DNA of 64,000 nucleotides from the NCBI RefSeq assembly GCF_001675285.1, contig NZ_LSGQ01000003.1:186001-250000 (forward strand), read 5' to 3'. Below the pieces are notes generated by a model, which saw nothing but the letters and a program-made list of their open reading frames with translations, did no database searches and was not told the DNA's origin. This document shows positions 7,785 through 17,039 of this stretch, piece after piece; the stretch's first letter is position 1; every line of letters begins with the position of its first letter. The translations under genes were made by a program, and so were the position numbers. Source of the DNA: Elizabethkingia miricola. Its GTDB lineage: Bacteria > Bacteroidota > Bacteroidia > Flavobacteriales > Weeksellaceae.

Positions 7785-8594
7785 ATGATGACCATTAAAA
7801 AACTATTATTACTTTCTTTTTCTGTATTGTTTCTGAGTATTTCCGCTCAGCTCAGGACGTTTGTTTATGAAGTAAAATACAAGAGCAATCCAAATAAAGA
7901 TAGTATCATAACTCTGAAAATGAATCTGGATGTTATGGATAAGCAATCAGTTTTCAGAACTGATAAGCAAAAAGAAACTGATTCGATTTTTTCAAATACA
8001 GGAAGATGGACATGGTTTGATACAGGATTTGGGAATCAGCTATATATCTCTAAAAATCTGAAAACGAAAGAAACCTTTAAAAATGTACAGAATGCAAGAG
8101 AGCTTTATACCATCCCAATAAAAGAAAATCTACAGTGGAAGATATTGCCTGATAAGGACAAGGCAGGAGAGTTTGCTGTGCAAAAAGCTACTACCAATTA
8201 TGGAGGCAGGAACTGGACGGCGTGGTTTGCAGCAGAAATTCCGATTTTAGACGGACCACATATCTTTAGTGGTCTTCCCGGACTTATTGTAAAAATAGAA
8301 GATGAAAAGAAAGATTACCAGTTTACACTTACAGAAATTAAAAAAAGTGGAAAACAACTTTTCCAAAGAGGAAAAGGTCTTGTCTTGACATGGGCGCAGT
8401 TTCAGAAACTGGCAAAAGATTATTACAATGATCCTTTCAAAGAATATAAAGCCGGACAATCGAAACTAAGAGTAGTTGATGAACATGGTAATGTACTGCC
8501 AATTGATTATAAAGATATGACTTTATCCGAGCAGAAACAAATAAGAGAAACAAATAATCCTGTAGAGCTCAATTATAAAATTAGTTATCCATAG
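7785..8594 (+). CDS. GLPGLI family protein (second of tandem pair)
   Basis: A 269-residue paralogue of the preceding protein. It has its own signal peptide (KKLLLLSFSVLFLSISAQ), the shared core TNYGGRNWTAWFAAEIPI and the family motif FSGLPGLIVKI. The two copies agree closely in the central domain and at the end (IRETNNPVELNYK) but differ in the first 100 residues and around 200-240. Two ATG codons are adjacent at 7785; either could be used. Tight spacing indicates cotranscription with the first copy. Function is unknown. Confidence 0.92.
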   Translation: MMTIKKLLLLSFSVLFLSISAQLRTFVYEVKYKSNPNKDSIITLKMNLDVMDKQSVFRTDKQKETDSIFSNTGRWTWFDTGFGNQLYISKNLKTKETFKNVQNARELYTIPIKENLQWKILPDKDKAGEFAVQKATTNYGGRNWTAWFAAEIPILDGPHIFSGLPGLIVKIEDEKKDYQFTLTEIKKSGKQLFQRGKGLVLTWAQFQKLAKDYYNDPFKEYKAGQSKLRVVDEHGNVLPIDYKDMTLSEQKQIRETNNPVELNYKISYP

Positions 8595-8626
8595 TCCTGT
8601 GGAGAAATAATGTTGGGGTAAATTTA

Positions 8627-9508
8627 TTAACGAATAGTCTGCCTGTATTCTGAAGGGGTAAGACCTGTATGTCTTTTAAAAAATCTGCAGAACATGGAGG
8701 TGTCTGCAAAATTTAGTTCTTCTGCGATTTCTGTGACCGTTCTCTTTTGAGTAATCAGCAATGATTTGGCGTGTGCAGTAACGACTTCATTGATCCATGT
8801 AAGAGCAGGTTTTCCGGTACTTTTTCTAATTTCAGTCGTGAAATATCTGGGTGTCAAGCATACTTTATCTGCATAAAAATTAACACTGTGTTCTTGTTTA
8901 TGGTGTATGAAAAGCAGCTTTAGAAAACGGTCTGCTAATGATTCGGTTTTTTGATATGCTTTACTTGACGATTGATCAGAGGTGTATACTGATTTAATTT
9001 CATTTACCAAGGCCAGAATCAGATACCTTAGTTTTTTATATTTATCAGGATCATTATCTCTGAAGAACAATTTGCTTATAAAAGAATGATAGTCTTTGAA
9101 GATTTCAATATCTGCCTCTTTTGGTTTTATGCATGGAAAAGATCTGATTTTCTGAAAAATATCAAACTCATTTATCAGAGGTTCATCCGACATCAGTTCA
9201 TAAGAGAAAAATAAGGTGTCAATATGCAGATCATCCGAAATATCTAAAGGCTCCAGCATTGTGTCAGGCAGAATAATCATAATAGTACCTGGCTTTAGTT
9301 CCTGTTCCTGAAAATTTATCCTGAGTCTGGCTTCCCCCTGTATGCATATTGCACAGATAAACCCATCTACAAAATGTGGGTGTTTTGTCAGGTGTTTTCG
9401 TACATCATCAGGGGATTTGTTTATAGCTATTCCTGTAATGGTTTTAATTCCGAATTCCGAAGCAACAAAAGGGATGTTGTAATTATCAATTTGAGTCTTG
9501 TCGTACAT
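8627..9508 (-). CDS. AraC family transcriptional regulator
   Basis: A 293-residue regulator with an N-terminal cupin-like sensor half (around GFICAICIQGEARLRI and ELKPGTIMIILPD) and a C-terminal AraC/XylS DNA-binding domain. The two helix-turn-helix units are seen as YADKVCLTPRYFTTEIRKSTG and VTEIAEELNFADTSMFCRFFKRHTGLTPSEYRQ. It is transcribed divergently from the M24-fold gene, with 136 bases between the starts holding several inverted GCAA/TTGC words. Control of the divergent gene is the simplest reading; the inducer is unknown. Confidence 0.9.
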   Translation of the reverse strand: MYDKTQIDNYNIPFVASEFGIKTITGIAINKSPDDVRKHLTKHPHFVDGFICAICIQGEARLRINFQEQELKPGTIMIILPDTMLEPLDISDDLHIDTLFFSYELMSDEPLINEFDIFQKIRSFPCIKPKEADIEIFKDYHSFISKLFFRDNDPDKYKKLRYLILALVNEIKSVYTSDQSSSKAYQKTESLADRFLKLLFIHHKQEHSVNFYADKVCLTPRYFTTEIRKSTGKPALTWINEVVTAHAKSLLITQKRTVTEIAEELNFADTSMFCRFFKRHTGLTPSEYRQTIR

Positions 9509-9644
9509 ATTGTATGCAATGTATGACTAATTATGGTGCTGAAAGTAAAAATGCAAACATATTGCACGTTATTCCAAAATAATGCGCAATAATTCTCTGT
9601 ACTTGTGCAACGTACTTTGTTCTTATTAATTTAAGTATAAAATT
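9509..9644. promoter_or_regulatory. Divergent control region, AraC gene / M24 gene
   Basis: The shared intergenic region holds inverted pairs of short words: ATTG-4-CAAT at 9509-9520 next to the araC-type start, TGCAA-5-TTGCA at 9552-9566, plus AATGCGCAAT near 9591 and TTGTGCAACG near 9604. These are candidate half-sites for the AraC protein. Binding is inferred from symmetry only. Confidence 0.4.
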
Positions 9645-10913
9645 ATGAGAACAAAAATGTCAATTCCTGCGCCATTATCTTTTGTAGAACGTGATCGCCG
9701 CTGGCAGCTGGCGAGGAAAATTATGAAAAATAATAATCTGGATACACTGATTATTTATGGAGATCGCGAATCTGCGGCTCCGGCACCCTTTTGTATTGAT
9801 CATTATTTTACAAACGATCGCCTGGGGTCAGTTGTAATATTTCATAAAGAAGAAAAACCAGTAGTTGTAACTTTCGCACCCATGATGATAGCAGATCATA
9901 TGCAGGCTATGTCGCGTGGGGACCAGCAGTGGATATCCCCTGAACAGATTTATGTAGGCAAAACCGGAGAATATATCGGACAGGTATTGAAGAATATAGG
10001 AGTTGATACAACCCCGCAAATTGGTATTGTAGGATTAGAGCCATATCCTCCATTTTATTTTGATGGAGCAATGCCACATCTTACATGGAAAGGTATAACA
10101 GCGGTTTTTCCAAATGCGGTATTAAAACCGGTATTCTTAGATTTTTTCAAGCTTGCATCTGTGAAAAGTGAAGAAGAACTTTCGTTAATAAAATATGCTG
10201 CACATATAGGTGAAGAGATGAGTGAGGCAATGCGAAAAACAATAAAGCCGGGAGTAAGTGAGGCTGAAGTTGCAGCAGCTATTACAGCAACCTGTATTTC
10301 CATGGGAGGTTTTACTGCGGAGATTTTGCTAGGTTCAGGACCTGAATATATTGGATGGGGACCACCAGCATGGCAATACCGTTCGCAGGCTCCAAGAATT
10401 ATACAGGAAGGCGATATTGTACTGTCTGAGATATTTGCACTATATGGTATGTACGAAACTCAGCACCAGGCTGCAGTTGCAGTTGGGAAAGTTCATCCGG
10501 ATATCGAGAGAGCAGCTGAGGTGGCCCGGGAATGTTATGAAATAGGTGTAGAAAACTTAAAAGAAGGTATAACTTTCGGAGAAGTAGTCGATGCGATGGA
10601 GAAACCTTTATTGGCTGCTAAAGGATGGCATGTGCATCCGCTTATTCATAGTATCAATCCTTACGGACCTATTGGTTTTGGTACGGCGCCGGGAATAGAA
10701 TCTCTTCAGCAGGCTGGTAATTATGGTAATGTAGGAAGGTTGCCAAATCCGGGACGTGATATCGTTCTTCGGGAAGGAATGTGCTTTGCGTTTGAACCTA
10801 ATTGTGCTTTTGAAAATCATCTTGCCAATATCGGAGGAACAGTGATTGTCGGGAAAGATAAAGGAATAGAACTTAATTCTAATTCGACATTTCTAATGCG
10901 GGCAGATTATTAG
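9645..10913 (+). CDS. M24 (Xaa-Pro peptidase / creatinase fold) family protein
   Basis: A 422-residue protein with the two-domain layout of Xaa-Pro peptidases and creatinase: an N-terminal creatinase-like domain (about 15-165) and a C-terminal pita-bread domain (about 180-415). Where metal-dependent members read D-x-G...Y-x-x-D, this protein has LSEIFALYGMYETQHQAAVAVG, so the two ligand aspartates appear as Glu and Thr. The later segments are HVHPLIHSINPYGPIGFGTAPG, MCFAFEPNCAF and NIGGTVIVG, the last lacking the usual glutamate. The altered ligands recall creatinase-type members rather than a true peptidase; the reaction is not assignable. It is probably controlled by the divergent AraC protein and ends at a strong hairpin. 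Confidence 0.85.
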   Translation: MRTKMSIPAPLSFVERDRRWQLARKIMKNNNLDTLIIYGDRESAAPAPFCIDHYFTNDRLGSVVIFHKEEKPVVVTFAPMMIADHMQAMSRGDQQWISPEQIYVGKTGEYIGQVLKNIGVDTTPQIGIVGLEPYPPFYFDGAMPHLTWKGITAVFPNAVLKPVFLDFFKLASVKSEEELSLIKYAAHIGEEMSEAMRKTIKPGVSEAEVAAAITATCISMGGFTAEILLGSGPEYIGWGPPAWQYRSQAPRIIQEGDIVLSEIFALYGMYETQHQAAVAVGKVHPDIERAAEVARECYEIGVENLKEGITFGEVVDAMEKPLLAAKGWHVHPLIHSINPYGPIGFGTAPGIESLQQAGNYGNVGRLPNPGRDIVLREGMCFAFEPNCAFENHLANIGGTVIVGKDKGIELNSNSTFLMRADY

Positions 10914-10920
10914 CCTAAAT

Positions 10921-10955
10921 AAAAAAATACCTGAAGATAATTCAGGTATTTTTTT
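10921..10955. terminator. Bidirectional terminator hairpin
   Basis: A perfect stem of 15 pairs (10921-10935 with 10941-10955, core ATACCTGAA/TTCAGGTAT) and loop GATAA, flanked by A and T runs. It separates the convergent M24 gene and hemH. Confidence 0.9.
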
Positions 10956-10967
10956 CAACAATTTATA

Positions 10968-11999
10968 TTAATATAATTCTTCACAGAGTTTTTTCATGAC
11001 CTGTATCCATTCATCATTGTCGTTTAGACAAGGAATGTAGGAGAAGGATTTTCCGCCTGCATGTTCAAAGATTTCTTTTCCTTCTTCGGAAATTTCTTCA
11101 AGTGTCTCCAGACAGTCTGAAACAAAAGCCGGACATACAACTGCTAAATCTTTTACTCCCTGCTTAGGAAGACTTTCCAAAGTAGCATCTGTATAAGGCT
11201 GAACCCAAGGATCTTTTCCTAAACGGGATTGGAAAGTAATGATTACTTTGTCCTCGGCTAATCCTAATTTTTCGCGGACTAATCGGGTCGTTTCATAGCA
11301 ATGATTCAGATAGCAGTATTCATTGAAATGATGAGGTCCTTCAGTTCTGCAGTTCTCCAGATTACAGGTTTTTGTAGGATCTGTTTTATAAATATGTCTT
11401 TCAGGTACACCATGATAAGAAAACTGGAGTTTATCAAACTTCTCAGGCAATTGCTTTCTGATACTGCCAGCAAGAGCATCAATGTAAATATCGCGGTTGT
11501 AAAAAGGTTTTACATATTTAATCTTTACATCAGGGAATTTTTTCTTTCTTACCTCTTCAGCTTTTACACTAACGGTTTCGGTAGTACTCATAGCATATTG
11601 TGGATATAAAGGGAAAAGAATGATTTCGTTTACTCCTTTATCTACAAGATCCTGAATTCCTTTTTCAATAGAGGGTTGTGCGTAACGCATCCCCAATGCT
11701 ACAGGAACATCTACTACCTGCTGAAGTTTTTTTTGTATCTGTTCTGAGATTACAATCAATGGTGACCCTTGATCGGTCCAGACTGTTTTGTAAGCTTCTG
11801 CGGACTTTTTTGGACGGGTTTTCAGAATAATTCCCTGTACCAATAAAGATCTGAACAGCCATCTGGTATCAATTACCCTTTCATCCATCAGAAATTCATC
11901 AAGATATTCTGTTACATCTTTTATGGATGTGGATTTGGGAGAGCCAAGGTTAACCAGTAAAATTCCTTTTTTAATATTTGAAGTCTGAGGGTTACTCAC
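10968..11999 (-). CDS. hemH: Ferrochelatase
   Basis: Inserts ferrous iron into protoporphyrin IX, the last step of protoheme synthesis. The 343-residue length is typical. Family motifs are LLVNLGSPKSTS at the N-terminus, DERVIDTRWLFRSLLVQGIIL, the catalytic histidine in LQFSYHGVPERHI (about 193-205), FQSRLGKDPWVQPYTD and the acidic segment CPAFVSDCLETLEEI near the end. Cysteines in the segment TCNLENCRTEGPHH resemble those of some bacterial ferrochelatases, but no cluster is claimed. It lies 33 bases downstream of the Nfu gene on the same strand; both serve iron cofactor biology. Confidence 0.96.
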   Translation of the reverse strand: MSNPQTSNIKKGILLVNLGSPKSTSIKDVTEYLDEFLMDERVIDTRWLFRSLLVQGIILKTRPKKSAEAYKTVWTDQGSPLIVISEQIQKKLQQVVDVPVALGMRYAQPSIEKGIQDLVDKGVNEIILFPLYPQYAMSTTETVSVKAEEVRKKKFPDVKIKYVKPFYNRDIYIDALAGSIRKQLPEKFDKLQFSYHGVPERHIYKTDPTKTCNLENCRTEGPHHFNEYCYLNHCYETTRLVREKLGLAEDKVIITFQSRLGKDPWVQPYTDATLESLPKQGVKDLAVVCPAFVSDCLETLEEISEEGKEIFEHAGGKSFSYIPCLNDNDEWIQVMKKLCEELY

Positions 12000-12032
12000 A
12001 AGTTTTTTATTATTGGTGTTTGTAATAGAGAA

Positions 12033-12911
12033 TTATCCGTTAACAGCTTCAACATTGTTCACAAGTTCAGGAACAAATTGTTTCAGAATTCCTTCAATAC
12101 CGTTTTTCAATGTTGCTGTAGAAGAAGGACAGCCGCTACATGCTCCCTGTAATAACATTCTTGCAGTTTTGCTTTCTTTATCATATTCAATTAAAGAAAT
12201 TTTTCCACCGTCATTTTCTACTGCAGGAGATACATATTCATTTAGGATATCACTGATTTTTTGTTCATCGTCAGTATAATCACGGTTAATGATTTTTTGT
12301 ACCGGATTTTCATGCTGATGTGCGGGAACATTGCTGATAGGGTTACCGTTCTGAAGGTAATCTGCAATAAAGCCACGTGCATCCATCATTACCTCATGCC
12401 ATTGTACATTATCCGTCTTGGTAAGTGCTACAAAATTATCACTGATAAAAATTTCCTTTACATAATCCAGTTTTTCAAAAACTGTTTTAGCTAAAGGAAT
12501 ATCTGTAGCCTCTTCAGGTGTGCGTATTTCCAGAAAGCCTTCCAGTAAAATTTTGTTGGAAACAAACTTCATTACCGCAGGATTTGGAGTCATCTCAGCG
12601 TATAATGTATACTGTTCTTTTTTCTTTGGTAAAAAGATTTTTGGATAAGCCAGTAACTGATCTTCAATTACATTTTTAAGGCTTTGAGCCACAACATCCC
12701 ACTCAACAGTATCTTCTTTAGCTACCGCAATAAAATTAGCAGTAATAAAGATACGGGTGATAAACGGATAGTTGAATAATTCCTGTGCAACAGGGATCTC
12801 TGAAATATCAGAGTTTCTATCCAGTTCCAAAGAGCCTTCAATTAAAGTATGTCCAGCGACAAACTTCAGGACTTTTGGATTTTCAGTAGGTTCTATTAAG
12901 ATTTGATACAT
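12033..12911 (-). CDS. NifU/Nfu family iron-sulfur scaffold, duplicated N-terminal domain
   Basis: A 292-residue Nfu-type protein that carries and delivers iron-sulfur clusters. It has two tandem Nfu N-terminal domains: residues 1-90 (MYQILIEPTENPKVLKFVAG) and about 100-190 (YTLYAEMTPNPAVMKFVSN), with matching phrases FITANFIAVAK and FISDNFVALTK. The C-terminal NifU domain (about 215-290) has the cluster-binding pair CSGC in LLQGACSGCPSSTATL. Two N-terminal repeats make it longer than common bacterial Nfu proteins, as in several Bacteroidota. Proximity to hemH suggests shared expression. Confidence 0.92.
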   Translation of the reverse strand: MYQILIEPTENPKVLKFVAGHTLIEGSLELDRNSDISEIPVAQELFNYPFITRIFITANFIAVAKEDTVEWDVVAQSLKNVIEDQLLAYPKIFLPKKKEQYTLYAEMTPNPAVMKFVSNKILLEGFLEIRTPEEATDIPLAKTVFEKLDYVKEIFISDNFVALTKTDNVQWHEVMMDARGFIADYLQNGNPISNVPAHQHENPVQKIINRDYTDDEQKISDILNEYVSPAVENDGGKISLIEYDKESKTARMLLQGACSGCPSSTATLKNGIEGILKQFVPELVNNVEAVNG

Positions 12912-13068
12912 TGTTATTTTGAATAAAATGAATACAAAAATATCGTAAATTGGTGGGTAATAAAAATCTAAACAAGACTTAAAATCAGTGAAGGGCTCAA
13001 ACTGTTGATGGATAAAGGTTTGCGGGTATTCGATTCTTTCGATTGATTTTATTTATAAAAAATAAATT

Positions 13069-13587
13069 ATGGCTTTAATAAAAGAATTACTGGGGAAAAC
13101 ACCGGAGTTTGGAGAGAATGTTTATCTGGCAGAAACTGCAACGATAATTGGTGATGTTAAAATGGGGAAAGACTGCAGCGTATGGTTTAATGCAGTTATT
13201 AGAGGAGATGTAAACAGTATAAGAATCGGTAATCAGGTGAATATTCAGGACAATGCAATGATTCACTGTACTTTCGAAAAGACTGAAACTATAATTGGAG
13301 ACAATGTTTCTATTGGCCATAATGCAATTGTTCACGGATGTCAGGTACATGACAATGTTCTTATTGGGATGGGGGCTATTGTAATGGACGATTGTGTCGT
13401 AGAAAATAATTCGATTGTTGCAGCCGGAGCTGTTGTTACTCAAGGAACACATATTAAAGCCGGAGAAATCTGGGCAGGAGTGCCGGCAAAAAAAATAAAA
13501 TCGGTTTCTGTAGACTTACTGGAAGGAGAAATTCACAGAATATCGAATAACTATATTAAATACTCTTCTTGGTATAAAGAAGATTAG
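13069..13587 (+). CDS. Gamma-carbonic anhydrase family protein
   Basis: A 172-residue left-handed beta-helix protein of the gamma-carbonic anhydrase / PaaY / YrdA group. Hexapeptide repeats run from residue 12 to about 150. The zinc histidines are recognisable in NAMIHCTFEKT, ISIGHNA-type VSIGHNAIVHGC and the following turn, and the family signature SVWFNAVIRGDVNSIRIG is present. The end IWAGVPAKKIKSV is typical. The group includes carbonic anhydrases and metal-binding thioesterase-like proteins, so activity is not certain. Confidence 0.92.
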   Translation: MALIKELLGKTPEFGENVYLAETATIIGDVKMGKDCSVWFNAVIRGDVNSIRIGNQVNIQDNAMIHCTFEKTETIIGDNVSIGHNAIVHGCQVHDNVLIGMGAIVMDDCVVENNSIVAAGAVVTQGTHIKAGEIWAGVPAKKIKSVSVDLLEGEIHRISNNYIKYSSWYKED

Positions 13588-13653
13588 CAGTTAATACTTA
13601 TTTTATTGCTTTTACGAAGGGAGAAAGCATATAACTGAAAATTTAAAATACAG

Positions 13654-13690
13654 AAAAGCATTTCCGTAAGGATTGCTTTTCGCTTTTTTA
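13654..13690 (+). terminator. Probable terminator, imperfect stem
   Basis: AAAAGCA (13654-13660) pairs with TGCTTTT (13674-13680), extended by an interrupted inner stem, followed by TTTTTTA at 13684-13690. It lies after the carbonic anhydrase gene and directly before the helicase start. Confidence 0.55.
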
Positions 13691-13703
13691 TGCCTTAACT
13701 TTG

Positions 13704-15851
13704 ATGAAACTTTTTCATTCATTGGAGGCACTCGTCGAATTACTTGAACATACAAACAGAAGCGTCTTTTTAACAGGTAAAGCAGGAACAGGTAAGACTA
13801 CCTTCCTGAATAATTTTGTAAAAAACACACGCAAAAAACACATCGTTGTCGCACCTACAGGTATTGCGGCTATTAATGCAGGAGGAGTAACTATACATTC
13901 GCTGTTCACAATTCCGCCACGAACTTTTGTGCCCACTACAGAGCATATCGATCGTAATCTGGCCATGAATATCAATGATCTTTTCCCACATTTTAAATAC
14001 AGAAAAGACAAACTAAAACTGTTTCGGGAAATTGAACTGATTATTATCGATGAGGTTTCAATGCTGCGTGCTGATGTTTTGGATATGATGGATCATTCGC
14101 TGAGACATGTCCGTAGAAATCAATTGCCTTTTGGAGGAGCACAGCTATTGTTAATAGGAGATCTGTATCAGCTGCCACCAGTTGTAAGAGATGATTCAGA
14201 AAGAATATTATCCAGGTTTTATAACTCACCTTTTTTCTTCTCGGCTAAAGCATTACAGGAAGTTCCTTTGGTTACGGTTGAGCTAATGAAAGTTTACCGC
14301 CAGCAGGATGAAGAGTTTCTTGAGATTTTGAATGCAGTCCGTGATGCTGATGTCCGTGGTCTTGATTTTGAAAAATTAAATTCCCGATACGAACCGGATT
14401 TTGAACCAAAAGATGAAGCATATATCTACCTGTGTTCACATAACCGGATAGCTGATAATATCAATCAGAAAAGACTGTCTGAACTAGGCGGTAAAACCAA
14501 ATTCTACAAAGCAGCTGTTGTAGGAAGCTTTAGCGAAAGCCAGTTTCCCAATGAAGAAGTTTTGGAGCTGAAAGTGGGGGCTCAGATTATGTTTATCAGG
14601 AATGACACTTCTTCGGAGAAGAAATTTTATAATGGTAAACTTGCTGAGATTTCCTATATCGATGAAGATGTTATAAAAGCAGTGCTGGATGGTACGGAAG
14701 AGGAAATAACGCTGACGAAAGAAACCTGGGAACAGAAAAAATATTCTCTGGACGAAGAAAAGAATATTAAGGAAGAAGTATTGGGTAGTTTTGAGCAGTA
14801 TCCGATACGCCTGGCCTGGGCTGTGACAATACATAAGAGCCAGGGACTTACTTTCGATCGCGTGATTATAGATGCAGGTAAATCTTTTGCTAGCGGACAG
14901 GTGTATGTGGCGCTCAGCCGTTGTCGTACATTGGAAGGAATTGTGCTAAAATCGAAAATAACTCCGGAAGTTATATTTAGTGATCACAGAATTGAAAATT
15001 TCCAGAAATCAACTAATGCCAATGATATTCTGGAGCAGATTCTGGAGCAGGAAAAATATGATTATACTCTGCATAAGGTTCAGATGACAATAGATGCTGC
15101 CTGGCTGAAAGATTCCGCAATTACATGGATGGCATCTGCACTTTCGGCTAAAGGACTGGATCAGGAAAAAGTGAAGAATCTTTCACAGATTTTTAAAATA
15201 GAAACCGAAAAGCTTTTCGGTATATCTGAGAAATTTAAAAGATTTATTCAGCAAAAATCCAAAAGTTTCATTGCCGGAAATACCAAATGGCTGGAGATTG
15301 AAGAGAAGTGTAAAGGAGCTGTAAATTTCTTTTATACAAATGTGGTGGAACAGTTTTTACTGCCATTAAAAGATTATTACTCCGAGACAAAAGGAGTGAA
15401 AGGATTAAAGGCGTATAATGAAGAGGTGAAATCTTTTATAGATGATCTGGAAGAATATATTGACAGGCTGAAAGAATCTTATTTGCTGGATGTTCCTTTG
15501 TTTGATAAAGAAAAAGAATTGGATACTTCGGCTAAAATGATGAAAAAACCTACGCATATTATCACCTTTCAGCTATTTGAAGAAGGAAAAACACCGGGTG
15601 AGATTGCTAAAGAAAGAGGGCTGGTAACATCTACTGTATATGGACATCTTGCAAAGATGGCCGAATTAGGGCTTGTCGATATGGAGCGAATCTTTGACAG
15701 AAAAAGAATTAGAATATTTGAAGATCAATACCGTGAAGAGGCTTTCGATAATCTTTCGGACTGGAAGAAAGCATTACCGGATGAATTTGAATTTCATGAA
15801 ATCAGGATTCTATGGAATCATTTTAACCATAAATACGAAAATAAAAGTTAG
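13704..15851 (+). CDS. Pif1/RecD-like superfamily 1 helicase with C-terminal helix-turn-helix
   Basis: A 715-residue ATP-dependent helicase. Walker A is FLTGKAGTGKTTF (about 24-36), followed by VVAPTGIAAINAGGVTIHSLF, Walker B IIIDEVSML, and motifs LIGDLYQLPPV and AWAVTIHKSQGLTFDRVIID near residues 370-390, which are Pif1/RecD features. The last 200 residues are helical and end in a helix-turn-helix domain (LFEEGKTPGEIAKERGLVTSTVYGHLAKM), as in the helix-turn-helix helicases of Bacteroidota. The frame can begin at TTG 13701, but the ATG at 13704 is the natural start. A role in genome maintenance is inferred. Confidence 0.9.
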   Translation: MKLFHSLEALVELLEHTNRSVFLTGKAGTGKTTFLNNFVKNTRKKHIVVAPTGIAAINAGGVTIHSLFTIPPRTFVPTTEHIDRNLAMNINDLFPHFKYRKDKLKLFREIELIIIDEVSMLRADVLDMMDHSLRHVRRNQLPFGGAQLLLIGDLYQLPPVVRDDSERILSRFYNSPFFFSAKALQEVPLVTVELMKVYRQQDEEFLEILNAVRDADVRGLDFEKLNSRYEPDFEPKDEAYIYLCSHNRIADNINQKRLSELGGKTKFYKAAVVGSFSESQFPNEEVLELKVGAQIMFIRNDTSSEKKFYNGKLAEISYIDEDVIKAVLDGTEEEITLTKETWEQKKYSLDEEKNIKEEVLGSFEQYPIRLAWAVTIHKSQGLTFDRVIIDAGKSFASGQVYVALSRCRTLEGIVLKSKITPEVIFSDHRIENFQKSTNANDILEQILEQEKYDYTLHKVQMTIDAAWLKDSAITWMASALSAKGLDQEKVKNLSQIFKIETEKLFGISEKFKRFIQQKSKSFIAGNTKWLEIEEKCKGAVNFFYTNVVEQFLLPLKDYYSETKGVKGLKAYNEEVKSFIDDLEEYIDRLKESYLLDVPLFDKEKELDTSAKMMKKPTHIITFQLFEEGKTPGEIAKERGLVTSTVYGHLAKMAELGLVDMERIFDRKRIRIFEDQYREEAFDNLSDWKKALPDEFEFHEIRILWNHFNHKYENKS

Positions 15852-15898
15852 ATAACAGAAAATAAAATTTCAGGCATTAAATCTAAAATTTTAAAGAA

Positions 15899-16897
15899 AT
15901 GACTTTACAAAATTTAAAATACTCAGTATTGGATCTGGCTTATATAGCACAAGGCAATACAATTAAACAAACGCTGAATAACTCACTGGATTTAGCCAGA
16001 TATGTAGAGAAATTGGGATATACCCGTTTCTGGTTGGCAGAACACCATAATATGGTAAGTATTGCCAGTTCGGCAACTTCTGTATTGATCGGTTATATTG
16101 CCGAGGGGACCAATACTATTCGTGTAGGCTCCGGAGGCGTAATGTTACCTAATCATAGTTCGTTGATTATAGCAGAGCAATTTGGGACATTGGAGTCCTT
16201 GTATCCGGGAAGGATTGATCTGGGAGTCGGGCGTGCACCGGGGACTGATGGTTACACAGCTATGGCTCTGGGAAGGAATCCACAAATTATCAATGAGCAG
16301 TTTCCGAGACAGATTTCTGAACTGCATACTTATTTTTCGGAAGAAAATAAAAATGGACAGGTAAGAGCCATTCCGGGAGAAGGGCTGGATATTCCTGTTT
16401 ATATATTAGGGTCCAGTACAGATAGTGCATGGCTGGCTGCGGAATTAGGTTTGCCTTATGCATTTGCCGGACATTTTGCTCCCGATCAGATGGGTATGGC
16501 ATTTAAGATTTACCGGGAGAATTATAAACCTTCGGATAGATTTCCGAAACCGTATATTATTGCAGCAACTAATATCATTGCAGCAGATACAGATGAAGAG
16601 GCTGAATATTTGTCTACAACCTTATATCAGGCATTTGTTAACCTCGTCCGGAATGACAGGAAGCCGGCTCAGCCACCTGTTGAAGATATGGATGCAATCT
16701 GGTCGCCTATGGAAGCAATGCAGGTTCGCCGAATGCTTTCCCTGAGTATCATAGGAAGTAAGGAAACAGTGCAAAAGAAATTAAATGATTTTCTTGAATT
16801 ATATCAGATCGATGAATTAATGGCGGTTACCAACGTTTATGATCATAAAGCAAGGCTCAGGTCTTATGAAATTCTGAAAGAAGCAATTACAGGTTAA
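15899..16897 (+). CDS. LLM class flavin-dependent oxidoreductase
   Basis: A 332-residue luciferase-like monooxygenase with a TIM barrel that uses reduced flavin. Family markers are LARYVEKLGYTRFWLAEHHNM (about 33-53), TIRVGSGGVMLPNHSSLIIAEQFGTLESLYPGRIDLGVGRAPG (about 73-116) and the C-terminal SIIGSKETVQKKL. It matches the single-component type often called MsnO8 or YhbW. There is no signal peptide. It follows the helicase by 47 bases on the same strand and ends with a strong terminator. The substrate is unknown. Confidence 0.92.
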   Translation: MTLQNLKYSVLDLAYIAQGNTIKQTLNNSLDLARYVEKLGYTRFWLAEHHNMVSIASSATSVLIGYIAEGTNTIRVGSGGVMLPNHSSLIIAEQFGTLESLYPGRIDLGVGRAPGTDGYTAMALGRNPQIINEQFPRQISELHTYFSEENKNGQVRAIPGEGLDIPVYILGSSTDSAWLAAELGLPYAFAGHFAPDQMGMAFKIYRENYKPSDRFPKPYIIAATNIIAADTDEEAEYLSTTLYQAFVNLVRNDRKPAQPPVEDMDAIWSPMEAMQVRRMLSLSIIGSKETVQKKLNDFLELYQIDELMAVTNVYDHKARLRSYEILKEAITG

Positions 16898-16918
16898 TTG
16901 GTAAGAAATAGTATTTAG

Positions 16919-16971
16919 AAGTACAAAAAGGAGAGGGCTTTTTATCATTTCCTTTTTGTACTTTGTTTTTT
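16919..16971 (+). terminator. Rho-independent terminator
   Basis: A 14-base perfect stem (16919-16932 with 16950-16963, core AGTACAAAAAGGA) with a 17-base loop, followed by TTGTTTTTT. It ends the flavin oxidoreductase transcript. Confidence 0.85.
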
Positions 16972-16985
16972 ATTGTTTTGGCTTT

Positions 16986-17039
16986 ATGTTTTTTCGTTTT
17001 AAAACTGTTATAAAAAGCCAATTTTGCAGTTTGTATAAT
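16986..17039 (+). repeat. Imperfect direct repeat, copy A
   Basis: About 54 bases from ATGTTTTTTCGTTTTAAAAC to GTTTGTATAAT. It aligns with copy B at 17221-17276 with scattered mismatches and small gaps; both contain ATTTTGCAGTTT. There is no coding potential. Confidence 0.7.
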
